Made by a program: the position numbers and the translations under genes. A DNA stretch of 64,000 bases from NCBI RefSeq assembly GCF_048771995.1, contig NC_133063.1, forward strand, positions 27,856,810-27,920,809, given 5' to 3'. This DNA comes from Taeniopygia guttata. Lineage: Eukaryota; Chordata; Aves; Passeriformes; Estrildidae. How positions within the stretch are numbered: position 1 is the first letter of the stretch; each line of letters begins with the position of its first letter. The notes below the pieces were generated by a model. It did no database searches. It was not told where the DNA came from and worked only from the letters and a program-made list of their open reading frames with translations. This document shows positions 50,961-64,000 of this stretch, in pieces.

Positions 50961-53345
50961 AAGAACACCCACACCAAAACATTCTACCTCTTGCATGAAG
51001 ATCTGTGCCAAAATCCTGCAGAAATGCCTTACAATTCTGTCCAGCTGTATAAAGGCAGTGGTTAGGGGGTTTCGGTGAACCAAAGACATGACTGCCTTGC
51101 ATGTGACATCTGTTTTAGTCTCATGGCACTAAGCTGGAGTGCAGGTTAAAATAGAATACACTGACAGGCAGATATTGGAAAGGATCCCAGTCTAGCCTAG
51201 TCACAGTAAAATTAGTATCCAGTTAATTTTATCTACCAGTCCTGGAAAGTGAAACATATTATTTCATACACTCTTTTGCCAACTATTTTGCCAACAATTC
51301 CCACCACAGGCTCCGTAGATTTCAGTTAGGGGGTGTTTCTTTTGTGAAGTGGCTGAGTTGTGTTTCCTGTCTATCGTGTTTGAGCTAAACCCTCAAATTT
51401 TGTCTTTTTGCACAAACACATGTTTTCAGAGACCTCTTTCTGCCTTTATTTTTAAATAAAATGTATGATTATTAATTAGAAAAGTCAGAGGAAGGAGCGG
51501 GAAGAAGGGGATTTCTCAACCCAAACAAATTCCCTCATTCATATTTTTTTACCACTCTGTTTATTTGCATGTGGTTTTTCATGCTTTTTTTGAAACCTTC
51601 TGAGTCCCATCTGGCAAGAAGCACAAAGTGTCTCTTCCCAAAACTCCCACTCTAGGAATGCTGTGTGATGCCAAAGCACAGGATGTGTTAATGTGAAGGC
51701 CAGAGCTAGCCTGCTCTGCTGTCAGTTCATCCCCTGCCAAGCCTTGCTCTCCACAGCACAGACACAGGCAGCAGAGAAAAGTCAACAGACATAGCTCAGA
51801 TCAGTAGTCAAAGCTTTGAGAACTATCCAAATGTTCCAAGTGCTCATCCAAGTGACAGGCATTTGAACAGAGTCGCAGTAGTGCTCATGAACCTGGTCCA
51901 ACAGCTCACTGTAAGTTTTGTAGGCTTAAGAGCTTTTCCTTCCCACAATTTCCCTTCCTTCTGCCCTTTTGCTAAAACTACTGCCTACTTCTGTTTGTTC
52001 CCCTGTGCAGCCTGAGGTTTTCTCTGTCCCCATGAGGGAGAATGTGACCTCTCCCTATGTGGCTCAACTATGCTGTGGCAGAAGCAGGGATCTGGGCTTC
52101 CCATTCTGCTGCTTCCTGCATTTTTGCAGGCTGTGTGAACTTGAAAAACTAATATATCCCTCTGGCATTAAACAATGCTGTAGCCTGTTGGTATATTTAT
52201 ACAATCCTGAGAATTTTCTATGAGATCCCACACGAGGAATGGCTAAAGAACACATCTCCTTTCAGGTAAATGGCTTGGCATATATATTTTTTTCCCCATA
52301 CAGAAGCCCTGTCTAGCCTTTTGGACAGGCAGAAGGTCTGTCACTAGTAGAGTTTTAAATAGAATAATCTGAGTCATATTAATGGTTGCAAGATAAAGTC
52401 TGGATATCACTATATCTAAGTCTGTGTAGTAATTTTTTTTTCCTACATTGGAACTGAAGTCTCTCTAAATGGCCACCCTTCATTTGAGTTGCATTATACT
52501 GACCAACAGAACAGGATAAATTAAGGAAACAAAGTTAAATTGCTGTTTATTCACAGGCTTATTAGTGAAAATAACCTATATTTCTTTCAGTATTTTAATA
52601 AGTGGAGAAAATTACTATGAATCTCACCACAGTTAAGAGTAGTTTTAAAATAGCTGTGTGCTTGTAATTAATTTTATAAACATCTATGTCTATTTATGTG
52701 ATTATGAGATATCAGTTTTATCAAAAAGTGATGTATGCAGAATGCTCCTCTATTTTATAAATTTTCCTTTCTACATATTAAACTAAAAAAGAGACTAAGA
52801 ACCAAAATCTAAAACCCTAAGTGTAACAAGCTAAATGCAATTTCACAAGGAGAATGAGAGGCAAAACTATTTCACTGAAAAGTAGTAGGTCATAATTTTT
52901 AATATACAGAAAAAAAATTGTGCAGAAGTCTTTCAGCTGTAAATTTCAGAGGGTCTGCACATTTAGAAACTATAACAGGACAGAAGTATTTCTCTTGCTA
53001 GTTTGCCTGCAGCAAACATGTTATTCAAGGCTGGGAAATTGAATGACCCTTTCTGGAGAACAATATATAAAGTACAATCTCAAAAAGATTTTTACTGACT
53101 GAAAAAGGATTTAAAAACATAGTCTTGGAGACAGATGTATACAAAACTTTGTAAGAAAACTCTTGTAGAAAGCAATTACATTTTTATATGTTAACATTTT
53201 TTACTATTTTTAATATTTTTACTCAAGGTTGTTTTGAAAAGCCTATTTCTCTCTGAAAGACAGTGTTGGAAATCTTTTTGTTTATTTTAGTTTTTTCCCC
53301 ACCCTGTGCTCTGTCACTTGGATTGCCCTACTAGATATTTCCCCC

Positions 53346-54044
53346 TGCTAAAAGGCTTTGTCCCATGCCAGTGCACTCTTCTCCCCTCTGCCTTTCCCTT
53401 GCCCCGGCTAGCTCTGGGGAGAAAGGGCGCGGGCAGATCTCCAGCGCTTCCCGCTGAACCCTCGCGGGCTTTGGGCAGCACTGTCGGAGTTCAGAGAGCA
53501 GTCAGCGACCCCACGGCGATTTAATGAAGAGAGTCTTTCTCCAGGGGGCGAATTCTGTTTATTGTAATCCAACGGGGAATACAATAATTCGAAGGGAACC
53601 AGGCGTGCCGCGCCTGCATTTGCCGGAGTGGTGCGAGCAGGTGGAGCGCGCTGGAGCCGGCCAGGAGAAAGCACGGAGCACGCTGCGCGCACGGACTAAG
53701 TACGGAACGGGGGGAAACCGGAGCAGCCAATGGGGTAACGCCACAGGGGGTTTGAGGGTAGTGGGATACGGGGGTACATCCAATGAAGGACGGACAAGTG
53801 GAGGGTCCCAGGTCCTCTGCCTATCACCCGGCGTCCCGGGTGGAAGATTCCAGGTGGAGGGGAAGGGACACTGAGTGACAGACAGGCATCTGGAGTAAAC
53901 AGGGGGATGACATTGCATTTTTGGGGACAAGGACCCGCGGGGAAAGACGGGAAAACTCGGGGGGAACCGTTACAGAACCAGGGGTACATGGAACAAACCT
54001 ATACATAATACAAATGTAAAAAACCTAAAAAACACAACTCTACA
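53346..54044 (-). mobile_element. Minus-strand LTR, copy A of a related pair
   Basis: Read on the minus strand it starts TGTAGAGTTG at 54044. It has a CCAAT-type box (plus AGCCAATGGGG near 53726), a decayed TATA position (plus CTAAGTAC near 53695) and AATAAA at 53563-53558. It aligns along most of its length with the LTR at 55566-56228, sharing blocks such as plus GGAAGGGACAC-GAGTGA. It is very CpG-rich, so it looks like a small CpG island. The left end is approximate, and no target duplication was found. Confidence 0.65.
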
Positions 54045-54764
54045 GTCCCATCTCCAGGGTCACTTTTCAGAAATTAAGGAACACTAGATAACAAGGATAA
54101 CCTCTTCAAGTGACCTATCCTTTAACCATGACCCCTGCTCATACAAATTAGGTCCGTTGGAATGTCCCTAAAAGTGAGTCAATTCTAATCATCTTAGAAC
54201 ACTCTCCTTTAAACCTACAGAACATATTAGTGTGCAATTTATTATAAGTTTAGAGCAGCTGAGATTTGCTTACTAGAAAAATCTGCCAAAGAGTATTGTT
54301 TTCTTTCCTAAAATAAAGAATGTGGATAGAAATAAATATAGTCTACAGACTAGACAAAAGACCACACCAGTTCATTTATCTCTGCTTTATATGTGAAGAA
54401 TAAAACTGTTAGGAGGAAGGGATGATATCCAACATGTGTAAGTAGATGCAATGGAAAAACGAGTAAATATTATGTTAGTTAGAATCATATGTGAAAACAA
54501 AAGGGAGAAGGGTACCATGTGAAGGAAAAAAATTTAATGATTACATCATCCATGTGGTTTGCTATACCTCTTTTAAAAATTCTTCTGTCTTTATATTATT
54601 AGCAAAACCTATTGAAAATGAAATATTTCAGAGCAGAATATTTTGTTGAATGATTTGAAAAGGAAGAGAGCTCGGGTATGAAACAGGCCTGAAGGAGCAA
54701 GGAATATGATGCTGAACAGGCTTGATAAAATGCTTGGAAATAACAGAGGGAGACTAAAGCGTGG
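54045..54764. other. Noncoding gap between LTRs A and C
   Basis: AT-rich sequence without recognisable retroviral coding regions. It therefore does not look like the interior of a provirus bounded by copies A and B. Confidence 0.55.
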
Positions 54765-55272
54765 CTCGGTCACTCCGACTGAGTTGGGGACTTCGGGCAC
54801 GTGATGGTGGTAGTAAAGAAAGGAGTCTTCCACCAGGCGAGAGTCTCTCAGGCGGCTTTATTCTGAGGGCTTAGGTGGGGGAAGGCGAGGAAGGAGAAGG
54901 GACGCAGCCACTCAGAGGGCGAGCCAGCTCTGAGAGCCCCGAACCAGGGGCGGGGCAGGGTATATAACTGTAACAGGGAAGGAGGGTCAGGGTGTAGAGC
55001 ATCCAACCGGGTGAGGGTATGAGGGTGGAGTCAAGGGAGAGTGACACGGCAACGGCCAACCGGGATAGGGGGAAGGAGTGGTTTCGGGGGAAGAACCAAT
55101 GGGGTTACAAAGAACCGAGAACTTTCCAGAACAAAGGGAAGGAGTACAAAATGATTGACATAAACTGGGGGAAGGGAGGACAGGTAACAGACAACTTGGG
55201 AGGCGGGAAAACTACACATCTGTGGCCTCCCATGGCAATGCAGGGAGGTCACCAGCCACACCCCCTCCCACA
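54765..55272 (-). mobile_element. Minus-strand LTR, copy C
   Basis: Read on the minus strand it starts TGTGGGAGGGGG at 55272. It has an inverted CCAAT (plus ACCAATGGGG near 55096), a TTATATA box (54967-54961) and AATAAA at 54862-54857, in correct order and spacing. It shares general layout but little visible sequence with copies A and B. The left edge is tentative. Confidence 0.6.
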
Positions 55273-55565
55273 GGAGACAAAGCACAGAAAAGCTGTGAAA
55301 ATTGAGGGATCTCCATTTAGAAGGCAAAATTTAGATGCATATATTAAAAGCAGAGAGTGAAAAAGTTGTTGAGAAGACTTTTAGACAGGATGAATACAGT
55401 CAGAAAGACAATGAAACCCTTACTGCCTTTTTTGGAGGTATTCTAGATCTACTCTTGGGCTCAGACTGAAAGAAAAAGATGAGAATTTTTTCTATGTATT
55501 GTAGGAGATTAAGGAATAGATTTAAGAGTATTCATGTGGTCAGTGAAGTAAAGTGAAAAGTGAAA

Positions 55566-56228
55566 TGTCAACTGGGTCCACATGCTGCGACCTCTCCCCA
55601 AGCCACTGTCTGAGGTCCTCAGCCTCGGCTAGCTCTCTCAAGGGGCGAGAAGGGCAGGTAGCAGCACCCTCTGCTGGACCCAGGCGGGCTTTGGAGAGTG
55701 CTGTGTAGTTCCGGATGGCAGCGAGATCCCAACGGCGTAAAAAATGAGGAGAGTCCTTTGTCGGGGGCAAAACTCCACTTTATTGTATCCCAGAGGGTAC
55801 AAGTGGCGTGAAGGGAGCCAGCTAACACAGCTGGTGCCTGCCAACAAAGGCCCCGGTATGGGGCTTGCAACAGTTTATAAAGGGAATGGGAGGGGAACCG
55901 GTCAGTCAATAGGGACACAGTAAGGGGTGGCTCTTGGATAAATTGCCAAGGGGGGGCATCCAATCAGGGAGGAACAGGGGAGGAGCCCCAGGCCCTTATC
56001 CAATCACCCGATGCCCTGTGTGGAAGCTTCCAGATGTAAGGGAAGGGACACCGAGTGATGGACAAGGCACCTGGGAGGGGACAGGGGAATGAATCAGCAC
56101 TTTTAGGGAGATTGACACATGAGGGAAGGCAGGAAACTCAGGGAGAAACTAATACAATGTGGGGGATAACTGGGACAAACCATTACAGAATATAACATTA
56201 ATAAAACATAAAATAATGCAACTCCACA
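55566..56228 (-). mobile_element. Minus-strand LTR, copy B of a related pair
   Basis: Read on the minus strand it starts TGTGGAGTTG at 56228, has an intact TTTATAAA box at 55881-55874 and AATAAA at 55784-55779, and ends near 55566. It is clearly homologous to 53346-54044 but diverged in many places, so the two are unlikely to be recent sister LTRs. No internal genes adjoin it. Confidence 0.68.
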
Positions 56229-59089
56229 TCCACAGGACAAAAATAAAGAACAGAATGAGAAATGCGGATTATGCTTAGATGTTTCAGAAGGCATATCGGT
56301 TTGAGTTGAGGAATGAGCCCTTGGAAGGTTAGAGATAAAGAGAGAAAGACAGGAATCCTTAGGACAAAAGAGATTTCATGAGTCTTTGGCACGTTCTATA
56401 CCTATTAATTCACTATTAAGCCATTACTGTTTTTCCCAAGATTCACAAAGGTTTGGATCAGATGTTCTGTGAGAAGAGTGGAAGGAATAGTCAGGAGAAT
56501 GACTGCTCCCACTTATCAGGAATTATGAGGTGTATGAAGACAACAATGTTGATGGATGCCTTTTTATTGTAGGGTTGAAATTAGCATGAATGGGATGGAT
56601 GAGAGATGAAAATTAGGAGCTGTGAGTGGATTGGAGGACCTACCACATCCTTCATGTAGACCCCTGAAGGAGCCAGCACCATTATCTGCTTAGTAAAGAG
56701 ATGACAAAACTGAACATAAAAGGTTTTTGCAAACAATAACAAACTTCAACCATCATAAAAGCCAAAATTCTGAAAAATAAATTACTTCTGGGGGGGTTGA
56801 CCTTCTCTTCCTACTTTCTACAGATGTCTCTGAAAGTGGAACATGGACCGCGCTAGTTAAACATGTTTGAATGCCCACTTTTTCAATTTTTCCCCCTAAA
56901 CTTTCATGTTTGACTTCCCTGAGTATTTTCCCCCCTTTATACAGATTGTCTTTAGCAGATTTTGTATGCTTTAACTTAAATATTTAAGTTAAAAAGCACT
57001 TGCAGTAGTTCTCACTTGTCACAATGGGGTTTATATATTTTCACACAATCCAAACTGCCTATGTAGCTGAAAGCCAAGAGTGAATATAGAGCACTGGAAT
57101 AGAACTTCACACCTCATCTACTTTTAAAATGCTGTTTCCTTCACAGGAGTTGAAATAAAAGTACTTTACCGTTTCTGTTTCTAAAATCGACATGCTAAAG
57201 AATTAGGCTATCTATGCCACAAAGAAGAAAATACTTATTCATTATAAAGTGCACTAGCTACAAAAAAAGCAATATCTTCAAAAATTTCACATGTTAAAAA
57301 CTTGATTCATGAAACAAACATTGCATTTGTTAATGTACTTTTACAGATATAATAGCAAAGAATGTCTGATCGAGCACAAGGATGATGAAAATGCGATCGA
57401 GCATAAGAACCATGAAAATTCTTTTATATCATGTTTAAAATATTCAGGAAAATGAGAAAGACCATGATTATTTTTGGTGAGGACCAAACAGGGTCTACCA
57501 TGAGACATGAGAGATAGTCTTGCCAGTTCTACCATCAGTACATGTGGCCAAAGATTGAGAAAACTTCTTTAGCTACTGTTATGGTCAAATTAAAGTGGAA
57601 AATTTTCATCATAGTCAACATAATATCAAGGATTGAAAAGAGAATGAAAAATATTTGTCAACTGGCTAAAAAAGCTTTAAACAAAAACAACTTAAATATC
57701 TTTGAATAAATTATTTCAAATTAATGTATATTAATTTTTCTTTAGAAATCATATATCAAGGATTTAGAGCTAGCCATATATGTCTGTTAGGTGGGATACC
57801 AGTGTAAAAAGTTGAAAGTGAAGAGATTTATGATCTCTTGTAAAATTAACACATATATAATAGATTAAACACTTCATTTAGAGAACAACTTTATTCTCAC
57901 TTCTGAGAATAACGTGGGAAGTCTTTTGGGGTTAATTTTGCATTTACAGATTATCTGCTTTTGTATCTATGCAATTTTTCTCCATGCTCTTCAAGCTGAC
58001 GTTTCCTTCTTGGACTCTCACTGAAGTTTGATCTATTTGAATATTGACAAACAGAAGGAATTGAGACTGAGCAGGAGAAACAATGTATTGTGCCATGTGC
58101 AGTTCCTGGATCTGTAAAGTTATCATCAAAAATCACAAATATCTAGCAACATTAACATTATTAACATTAATGCTTGATTTTGAGTATGTCCTGGCTACAG
58201 AATTTTACTCAGAGCGTTTGAATGATTTTATTCTAGTATTCCTTATGATGTTTCTGTTGTGTATGCAAATGGTATCTAATGTGTAGAGCATTCAACTCAA
58301 ATGTCTTTTCTTCCACACTGAATCCTGACTACTTCTTTGTTCACTTCTAAACCATACATTTATTTTTAATCATTTTATTTAAAAATCATGAGAATCCAAC
58401 CTCTGGCTAGCTGTTAATTTCATTTGCTTTGCTCTGTCATGAGTCTTCAATAATCAGGGATTATTCTTTGTTCTTGCAGTCCTGAGAGTGGAATTTGCCA
58501 GGGTCTGATAAACATGAATTTCATGAAAACACTAGGAAGGGAGAGCTGGGTCAGCTGGGTAATCCCAGCTGCCAGCACATTTAACATACCACGGAGAAGT
58601 AAGAGTCGACCAGCAGTGGGATGGAAAGAGCAAAACAGACCTTCAGCTGAGATTTCCCATCTCTCATCTGTTCCTTTAATATTATATCAGAGAGTTGCTT
58701 GCACGTGGATATATTTCCTACACCTGACCCTATGTCACAGATTATGTGATCTCAGCATTATTGTATCTCCTCTGAGAACTGTGGTATACTTTTGAGTGAC
58801 TAAAGTGCTTTAGGATCTAATGCCGCCTGAACCTGGATAGGATTGGATTCAAACAGGGCTGTGTACATACCCGTCACATACCTGTGAGGGAAGAATTGGA
58901 GGGTTTCAATTAATGTGTGTCTGGTTATCTCTACTGCTGCACAGCTCCTGAAAATTTCATATATAGGAAACACATCACACTTTGTCCATTTAAAAATTTA
59001 ACTGAGAGACAAACTAGTCTCTTAGTTAAAATAGTTGGAAACTATTCTTAAGTTGCCAGATAAAGAATAATAAAACTGACTGACATCTG
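56229..59089. other. Noncoding stretch, no gene seen
   Basis: AT-rich with random ORFs below about 95 codons. No repeat family or RNA gene recognised. Confidence 0.6.
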
Positions 59090-59855
59090 ACTGGGGGGAG
59101 AGGTTGATATACCACAGGGCTGTGCTGCCATCCAAGCAGCCTTAATGTGCTGAGAGGATGAGCCAACAGGCACCTGGTGAAGCTCATTCAACAAAGCTAA
59201 GTGCAAGTCCTGCACCTGGAGATGAGAAATCCTAGAAACCAGTATATGTAAGGCAACACTCAGCTTTGCAGAAAATTGCCTAGGGGGTCCTGGTGGACAC
59301 CAAGTAGGACAGCAGAGCAGACCTGTTGCCAAAGTGAAAGGTATCCTGGGGTACATTCAGAAAAGCATTGCCAACAGATCGAGGGAGGTGATCCTGTCTC
59401 TCTGCTCAGCCCCAGTGAGGTCTCACTTGGAATGCTGTGTCCAGTTCTGGGCTCCTCAGTACAAGGGAGACATGGAGCTTCTGGAGAGAGCCAAATAGAG
59501 AGCCACCAAGGTGATCAAAGGGAGGCTCCCAAGCGAACAGAACCAGGCTCTTTCCAGTTATGCTCAGTGACAGAACCAGAGACAATGGGCACAAACTGAA
59601 ACACAGGAGATTTCAGATGAACATTAATACTTAATCACTGTGAAGGTGACTGAGCACTTTCCCAGGTTGCCCAGGGAAGTGGGGAAGGTGTAGTTTTCAT
59701 CCTTGGAGATACACAACAGCTGTCCAGAAACAATCCCAAGCAATCAGCTTTGGGTGCTCTATTCAGGCATAAGAATTAGCCCTCCAGAGGTCCCTTCCAA
59801 ACTCAGATTTTCTGTAACTGTGATTCTGCAGCTCTGTGATTCTCTGATTCTCTGA
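59090..59855 (+). mobile_element. CR1 LINE 3' fragment, longest in the window
   Basis: Starts in GGGCTGTGCTGCCATCCAAG-like sequence, continues through the well-conserved CR1 segment around 59430-59490 (TGTCCAGTTCTGGGCTCCTC), and ends in a TGATTCTCTGATTCTCTGA tail at about 59837-59855. The frame is broken, so there is no enzyme activity. Confidence 0.92.
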
Positions 59856-60860
59856 CTGTGAACTTTCTGCATTTATTCCAATATCAATGAACGAGAAAGA
59901 TCTTAGTATAGTCATTGAACTGTTATGAGGAGAATTAATTTTCTCTGTTCTCTGGGATAAATCATATTCCTATAACTTTAGCACTAATCTTCACACAATA
60001 CGTTAGAGTGCCCTGGTGCTGTAGGATCATCCATGAAAGGTTTAATGGTGCTCATAAATATGTTTTTCATCCCTTTTATGTTGCACCAGTTTGATAATAT
60101 TCTTTCACAGAATATTATAGTACATTTCTCTTGATACTTGCTGCCTTTACTTCCTGCCATTCCTAAAATCCTTTCTCTCACTTAATTTGTTTTTAATTCA
60201 TTTAAATTAGAATCACAAAGTTAAATATATTTTTTCCTGGATTTACTTTAGCAGAAGCAATATATAATGTTTATTTTCTTATCATTGTTTTGAATACCTG
60301 CTCACATACCACTTCATCCTAATGCTAATGTCAGTGTGGTGGGGAAAAAACAAGGTACTGTCTTTCAAGTATTTTAAACTGTGTCTTCCACCCTGGACAA
60401 TGACTCTAGGTTAAAATGCCATCTGCAAAATTAAAAGAATAAACTGTTATTGTTTGTCATTTAAACTTTGTAAAGCTTTCAGGATTTTGTAGGAAGGGAG
60501 AAGAACCCATTAAGTATCTTTACTGGACTCCTCTTCAGAAAGGGGCATTTCTTTGCAATTTCTCAAATTTTCAGATATCCAGTGCAGTTCAGACTACTTC
60601 TCCAATGCAGGGCATAGGAATTGCAGATAATGCATTAATGTATGCTCTAATTTCTTGTACAGAAATGACAAGGATGCAAAATAGTATAAACTTTACATGC
60701 AGCTACCATTACTTCATCAGTAAAGAATCAAAAATATTAGGCTACAACTGTCCGTGGTCTCTCATGGGAATGACCTGAGAGGCCAAGCCTCTTCCTCCTT
60801 GTTTTTTTTTCCTATATTTCTTTTTTATTAAAGACAAAGAAGCTTTATTTTCCTTCTTTA

Positions 60861-60909
60861 TCTTCCTACCCTGAAGTATGAATATTGTTCATACTTCAGG
60901 GTAGGAAGA
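60861..60909. repeat. Perfect 22-bp inverted repeat with 5-nt loop
   Basis: Arms 60861-60882 and 60888-60909 are exact reverse complements (core CCTACCCTGAAGTATG), separated by TATTG. A transcript from either strand would fold into a stable hairpin. No mobile element ends or other context were recognised around it. Confidence 0.92.
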
Positions 60910-62589
60910 ACATTCATATTCTATTTTCCTCTATAGCTTACATTGCTCTATGTGACAGTGTAACTTAAGAGTATTATAACATACACACAGAGAGGACAAC
61001 AGTTTTTTAATTGTGGGTTTCTCCTTAGCTTTGGCATTTCTTGACATTTGAGTAGTTCACCATGTAAATTTAATACTACATGAACACAATTTTTTTGGTA
61101 TTTAAGTCCATGAAGCTTTTTCCATTCTTTCAGGAAAAATATATACAAGAAAAAGAGAAAAGGGATACATAAGGGATACATAAGATATACATGGACTTTG
61201 AATTTTTTCATTTTGCAAATAATGTCATTCATTTCATTTTCAAGGTAGGTGTCAGGGCAGTCTATGAATTCAGTTGTTCTTTTTCAAAATCACCAGAAAA
61301 AAACAATCTAGAACTTTTAAACAAAACCAACAAACCTCTTTAATTTCCAATTTGCAAATTATTTATTAAAATATCAGCCACGTTAAAAGTACCACCTCAA
61401 TCATCATTAGCCAATTTATTGCCAGATTTGATAGATTGATAGATTTATTGATAGATTTGAGGTAATGCTGCTTCAATTAAACTATGGTGATTACTGTTCA
61501 CCATCATTAGATTCAGTTGATATGTTGGGAGGCAGCACCTCATCAAATACAATATTTAAGGCCTGTGTTTCCAAACACGCTTAATATTCAAATTATTGCA
61601 GAACTGCCATTCCTTCAAATGAAGGGCAACAATCAACTGCCTCAAAAATTTAACAGAAAGGACAAATATTTACCAGATGCAGATAGATTGCTGCTCTTGC
61701 ACTAGTTGTTCCATAAATTTCATATGATATTAGGGGACAGGTATAAAATTTTGTTGTGGAATATGTTGTGGAAAAATTCACACGAAATAGTCTAATGTTG
61801 TCCTTGAGGAACAGAGAGAATAAACCTAAGGGTTAATTCATGTTTTGGTAGACAGTGAACTCCCAAAAACGAGTAAAGATTTCAAATGTCATGTCAGTGA
61901 GCATCCTGTCAAATAACTGCTACAGTTATCAAGAAAGGATATTGTGTAGACAGACAGTGTCTTTCAGACCACCCATCACTTCTGCTTTTCCTCTGCTTCC
62001 TCAGACTCAGCCAATGCTGTGCACGCTGGGCTCAGAGGAATGAAGCAAAACCTGGGACAGAAGGAAAACAGTTTTTCCCATACTGCTTGCTTTGTTCTTC
62101 CAAGCACAAGGTAACAAATACGTATTTAATCCTTTACATGTTTGCAATGAATTACATTCAGGAAAGGTTTCATAAATAATACCTCCCCAATGACTAATTA
62201 TAAATGCTATTACACAAATGTGAGGAGCTAAATCTGTTTGCCAAGGTTAGAGAGACAGCATGTTTCTCTAACGCGAGTGCTTTACTCCAAATCTAATGGA
62301 TACTTTACGTCCTATAGAGAAAACAGTAATGATATTTGATTTAGTGCAATAGACACTAAACAAGCAAGACCTGTTTGCGATGTTGTCTGCTCATGTAACT
62401 TCAGAGCGACTGCAGGGAAGAGTGGTGAAGGAAAGACATGTACATCACATGCATTTTTGACAGAACAAAAACTCAGAGCGTCTAACCAAACAATTGCATA
62501 TTTGCAACTCTATAACAGCAGCTTTGGTTCCTCTTATATTTTCTTAGGCAAAGACACTTCATTCTGCAATTTATTTCCTTAGAAAAGTT

Positions 62590-62690
62590 TAGGAGTTTTT
62601 TTGTTTTGCTTTTTTATGCTTTTTTATTGGTTGGTTGGTTTGTTGGCTGTGTTTACTGTTGTTTGTTTTGTTATGGGTTTGGTTTGGATT
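62590..62690. repeat. T- and GGTT-rich low-complexity block
   Basis: Runs of T interrupted by (GGTT)n and TTTG units. Simple-sequence DNA that produces a meaningless minus-strand reading frame. Confidence 0.85.
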
Positions 62691-64000
62691 TTTATTCAAA
62701 CTAATTGTTTTAATTGCTATAAATCTCAAATAATAGAAAAGAAATTTTTTAACTGTTCCAAGTGCTCCTATTGGGGATGAAACCAAACTTGGAAAGTTGC
62801 CACCCTAGAAATGAGTGATCTATTTTAAATGTGTGAGTTTTACAGCCATACAAGTGCTCCACTGTGTTTACACACCTATATTTCAAAGCACTTTTGATGA
62901 TATTCATGGCAATATCATCATGCCAACAAATGGCATATTTTGTGTATTTATGTTCATTAAGTGGTAAGTCCAAGAGTGATTGAACTGCTGCTTCTAGCCC
63001 TGATCTCATGCAGCACACACTGGAGAGGCAGAGTGACTCAGGGCTCTGGTTGCCTGTCTCTGCATGCAAACACCAGTCAGCTTTGCTGCCTTTTGCTTAC
63101 AGCACTTTTCAGTAAGTGCTAAGGAATTGCTTTTGGAGCTGGGGAAAGCTGACAGATCCCCTGTGAGATTAAGTGAACACACTTGCCAGAACAGAAAGGA
63201 GAAAGAAAATTTGTTTGTTCAAGGCACTCATGCTTTGGCTTGTTGCTGTCAGAAGAGAGATTCTGTAGGTGTTAGGAGGAGAAATGGACTGTGATTTAAA
63301 TAACTGCTTTTATATACTTAGTAAATATCAGATTAAGCTCTGATCCATTTCTTTTTCAGGGCACCCACCAATAGAAAACTCCCCTAAGCTCCAAGAACTC
63401 CAAGACCAAAATCAAATATGTTGACATTTTTTGTAGTGAGTTGTGAAAGGTAGGTGAAATTTTAAGTCCTTATGCCCATATGTGAGAATTTAGACCTATC
63501 ATTTTCTTCCTTACAGTCTGCCTATGTCTTAGAGATGTATTCAGAAATATTAATTTCATTCTGGTGGTGTTATTCAGTCCTACTGCTGGCTTACTTGTCA
63601 AGGACGGGGATGCATAAAAAAATAATAATATTAACAAAAATATTGTGGATTGACATGTCAATTTTTCTCACAGATACAGTTCTACCACCTTTTAAAAATC
63701 TGTCTGTAGAGTCATTGGATGTGTAAATGCATTGAGACTAACTTCAGCTATAGAAGGATTTATCTTGAGCATGCATCTTAATTTTCTACTCTGACAATGG
63801 AAACAATTCTGTCTGAATTAATATCCATATGGAGTCAGAATTAGAATAATTTAAATCAATTAACTTATAAACAAACTTGGAAAAAAATATATTTTCTTTG
63901 CAGAAATTCTTCATTAAACACTATTGCTTGGAAGTTGTTACCCAGGATGCAGTAATAAGAAAGGAGAACACTGAAAAGCCTGTGAAGAATGTTTATGATA

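Larger units (their letters stand above)
45194..53345. other. Noncoding stretch, no gene seen
   Basis: AT-rich with random short ORFs (95 codons or fewer). Contains a 24-nt poly-A run at 48343-48366 and an A/AAC-rich low-complexity block at about 50850-50960. No gene, RNA gene or transposon recognised. Confidence 0.55.
59856..64000. other. Noncoding stretch, no gene seen
   Basis: AT-rich with random ORFs of at most 106 codons. Holds a long perfect hairpin (60861-60909), GATAGATT-type repeats near 61428-61461 and a T/GGTT-rich block at about 62590-62690. Confidence 0.6.

Noticed and set aside
53346..56228. Copies A and B as the two LTRs of one provirus
   Set aside because: The DNA between them has no retroviral genes and contains a different LTR, and A and B are too diverged to be obvious sister LTRs.

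Overview
This window looks like nuclear DNA from a bird, most likely a songbird (passerine). The evidence is: (i) five pieces of chicken-repeat-1 (CR1) LINEs with the avian tail of imperfect ATTCTATG-like units; (ii) a solo LTR bounded by TGTCATGGTTTGAT and its exact complement, an end type I associate with passerine ERVL-like elements; (iii) many other avian-style retroviral LTRs. Species and chromosome cannot be read from the window. I found no intact host protein-coding gene, tRNA, rRNA or CRISPR array. Outside the GC-rich patches the sequence is AT-rich, with only short chance ORFs, like an intergenic region or the inside of a long intron.

Layout. 1-1400 is a dense CpG island with a promoter-like core (CCAAT box, TATA/CArG-type box, E2F-, YY1- and ETS-like sites); the gene it serves is not visible. 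2060-3262 holds the 3' end of a gammaretrovirus-like provirus: a damaged env (end of the surface subunit plus most of the transmembrane subunit), a polypurine tract and a 366-bp LTR, followed by an older LTR-like repeat to about 3990. 4.0-17.3 kb is repeat-poor apart from a TA microsatellite and one internally deleted CR1. Then come a 360-bp LTR (17.3 kb), a 1.2-kb minus-strand LTR carrying an unexplained ORF (21-22 kb), a minus-strand CR1 (22.4 kb), a probable LTR (24.2 kb), and a broken betaretrovirus/ERVK-like element (27.1-28.9 kb: short LTR, 60-bp tandem repeats, degenerate integrase). A CR1 lies at 30.2 kb, a 1364-bp solo LTR with near-matching 5-bp flanks at 35.6-37.0 kb, another probable LTR at 37.2 kb, a CR1 at 43.3 kb and a minus-strand ERVL-type LTR at 44.7 kb. 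A cluster of three minus-strand LTRs fills 53.3-56.2 kb, and a CR1 lies at 59.1 kb. A 22-bp perfect hairpin sits at 60.9 kb.

The parts do not form a pathway. The window is a record of retroelement insertion and decay beside one CpG-island promoter. The items most worth following are the ORF in the 1.2-kb LTR, the env remnant next to the CpG island, the unassigned promoter itself, and the hairpin.
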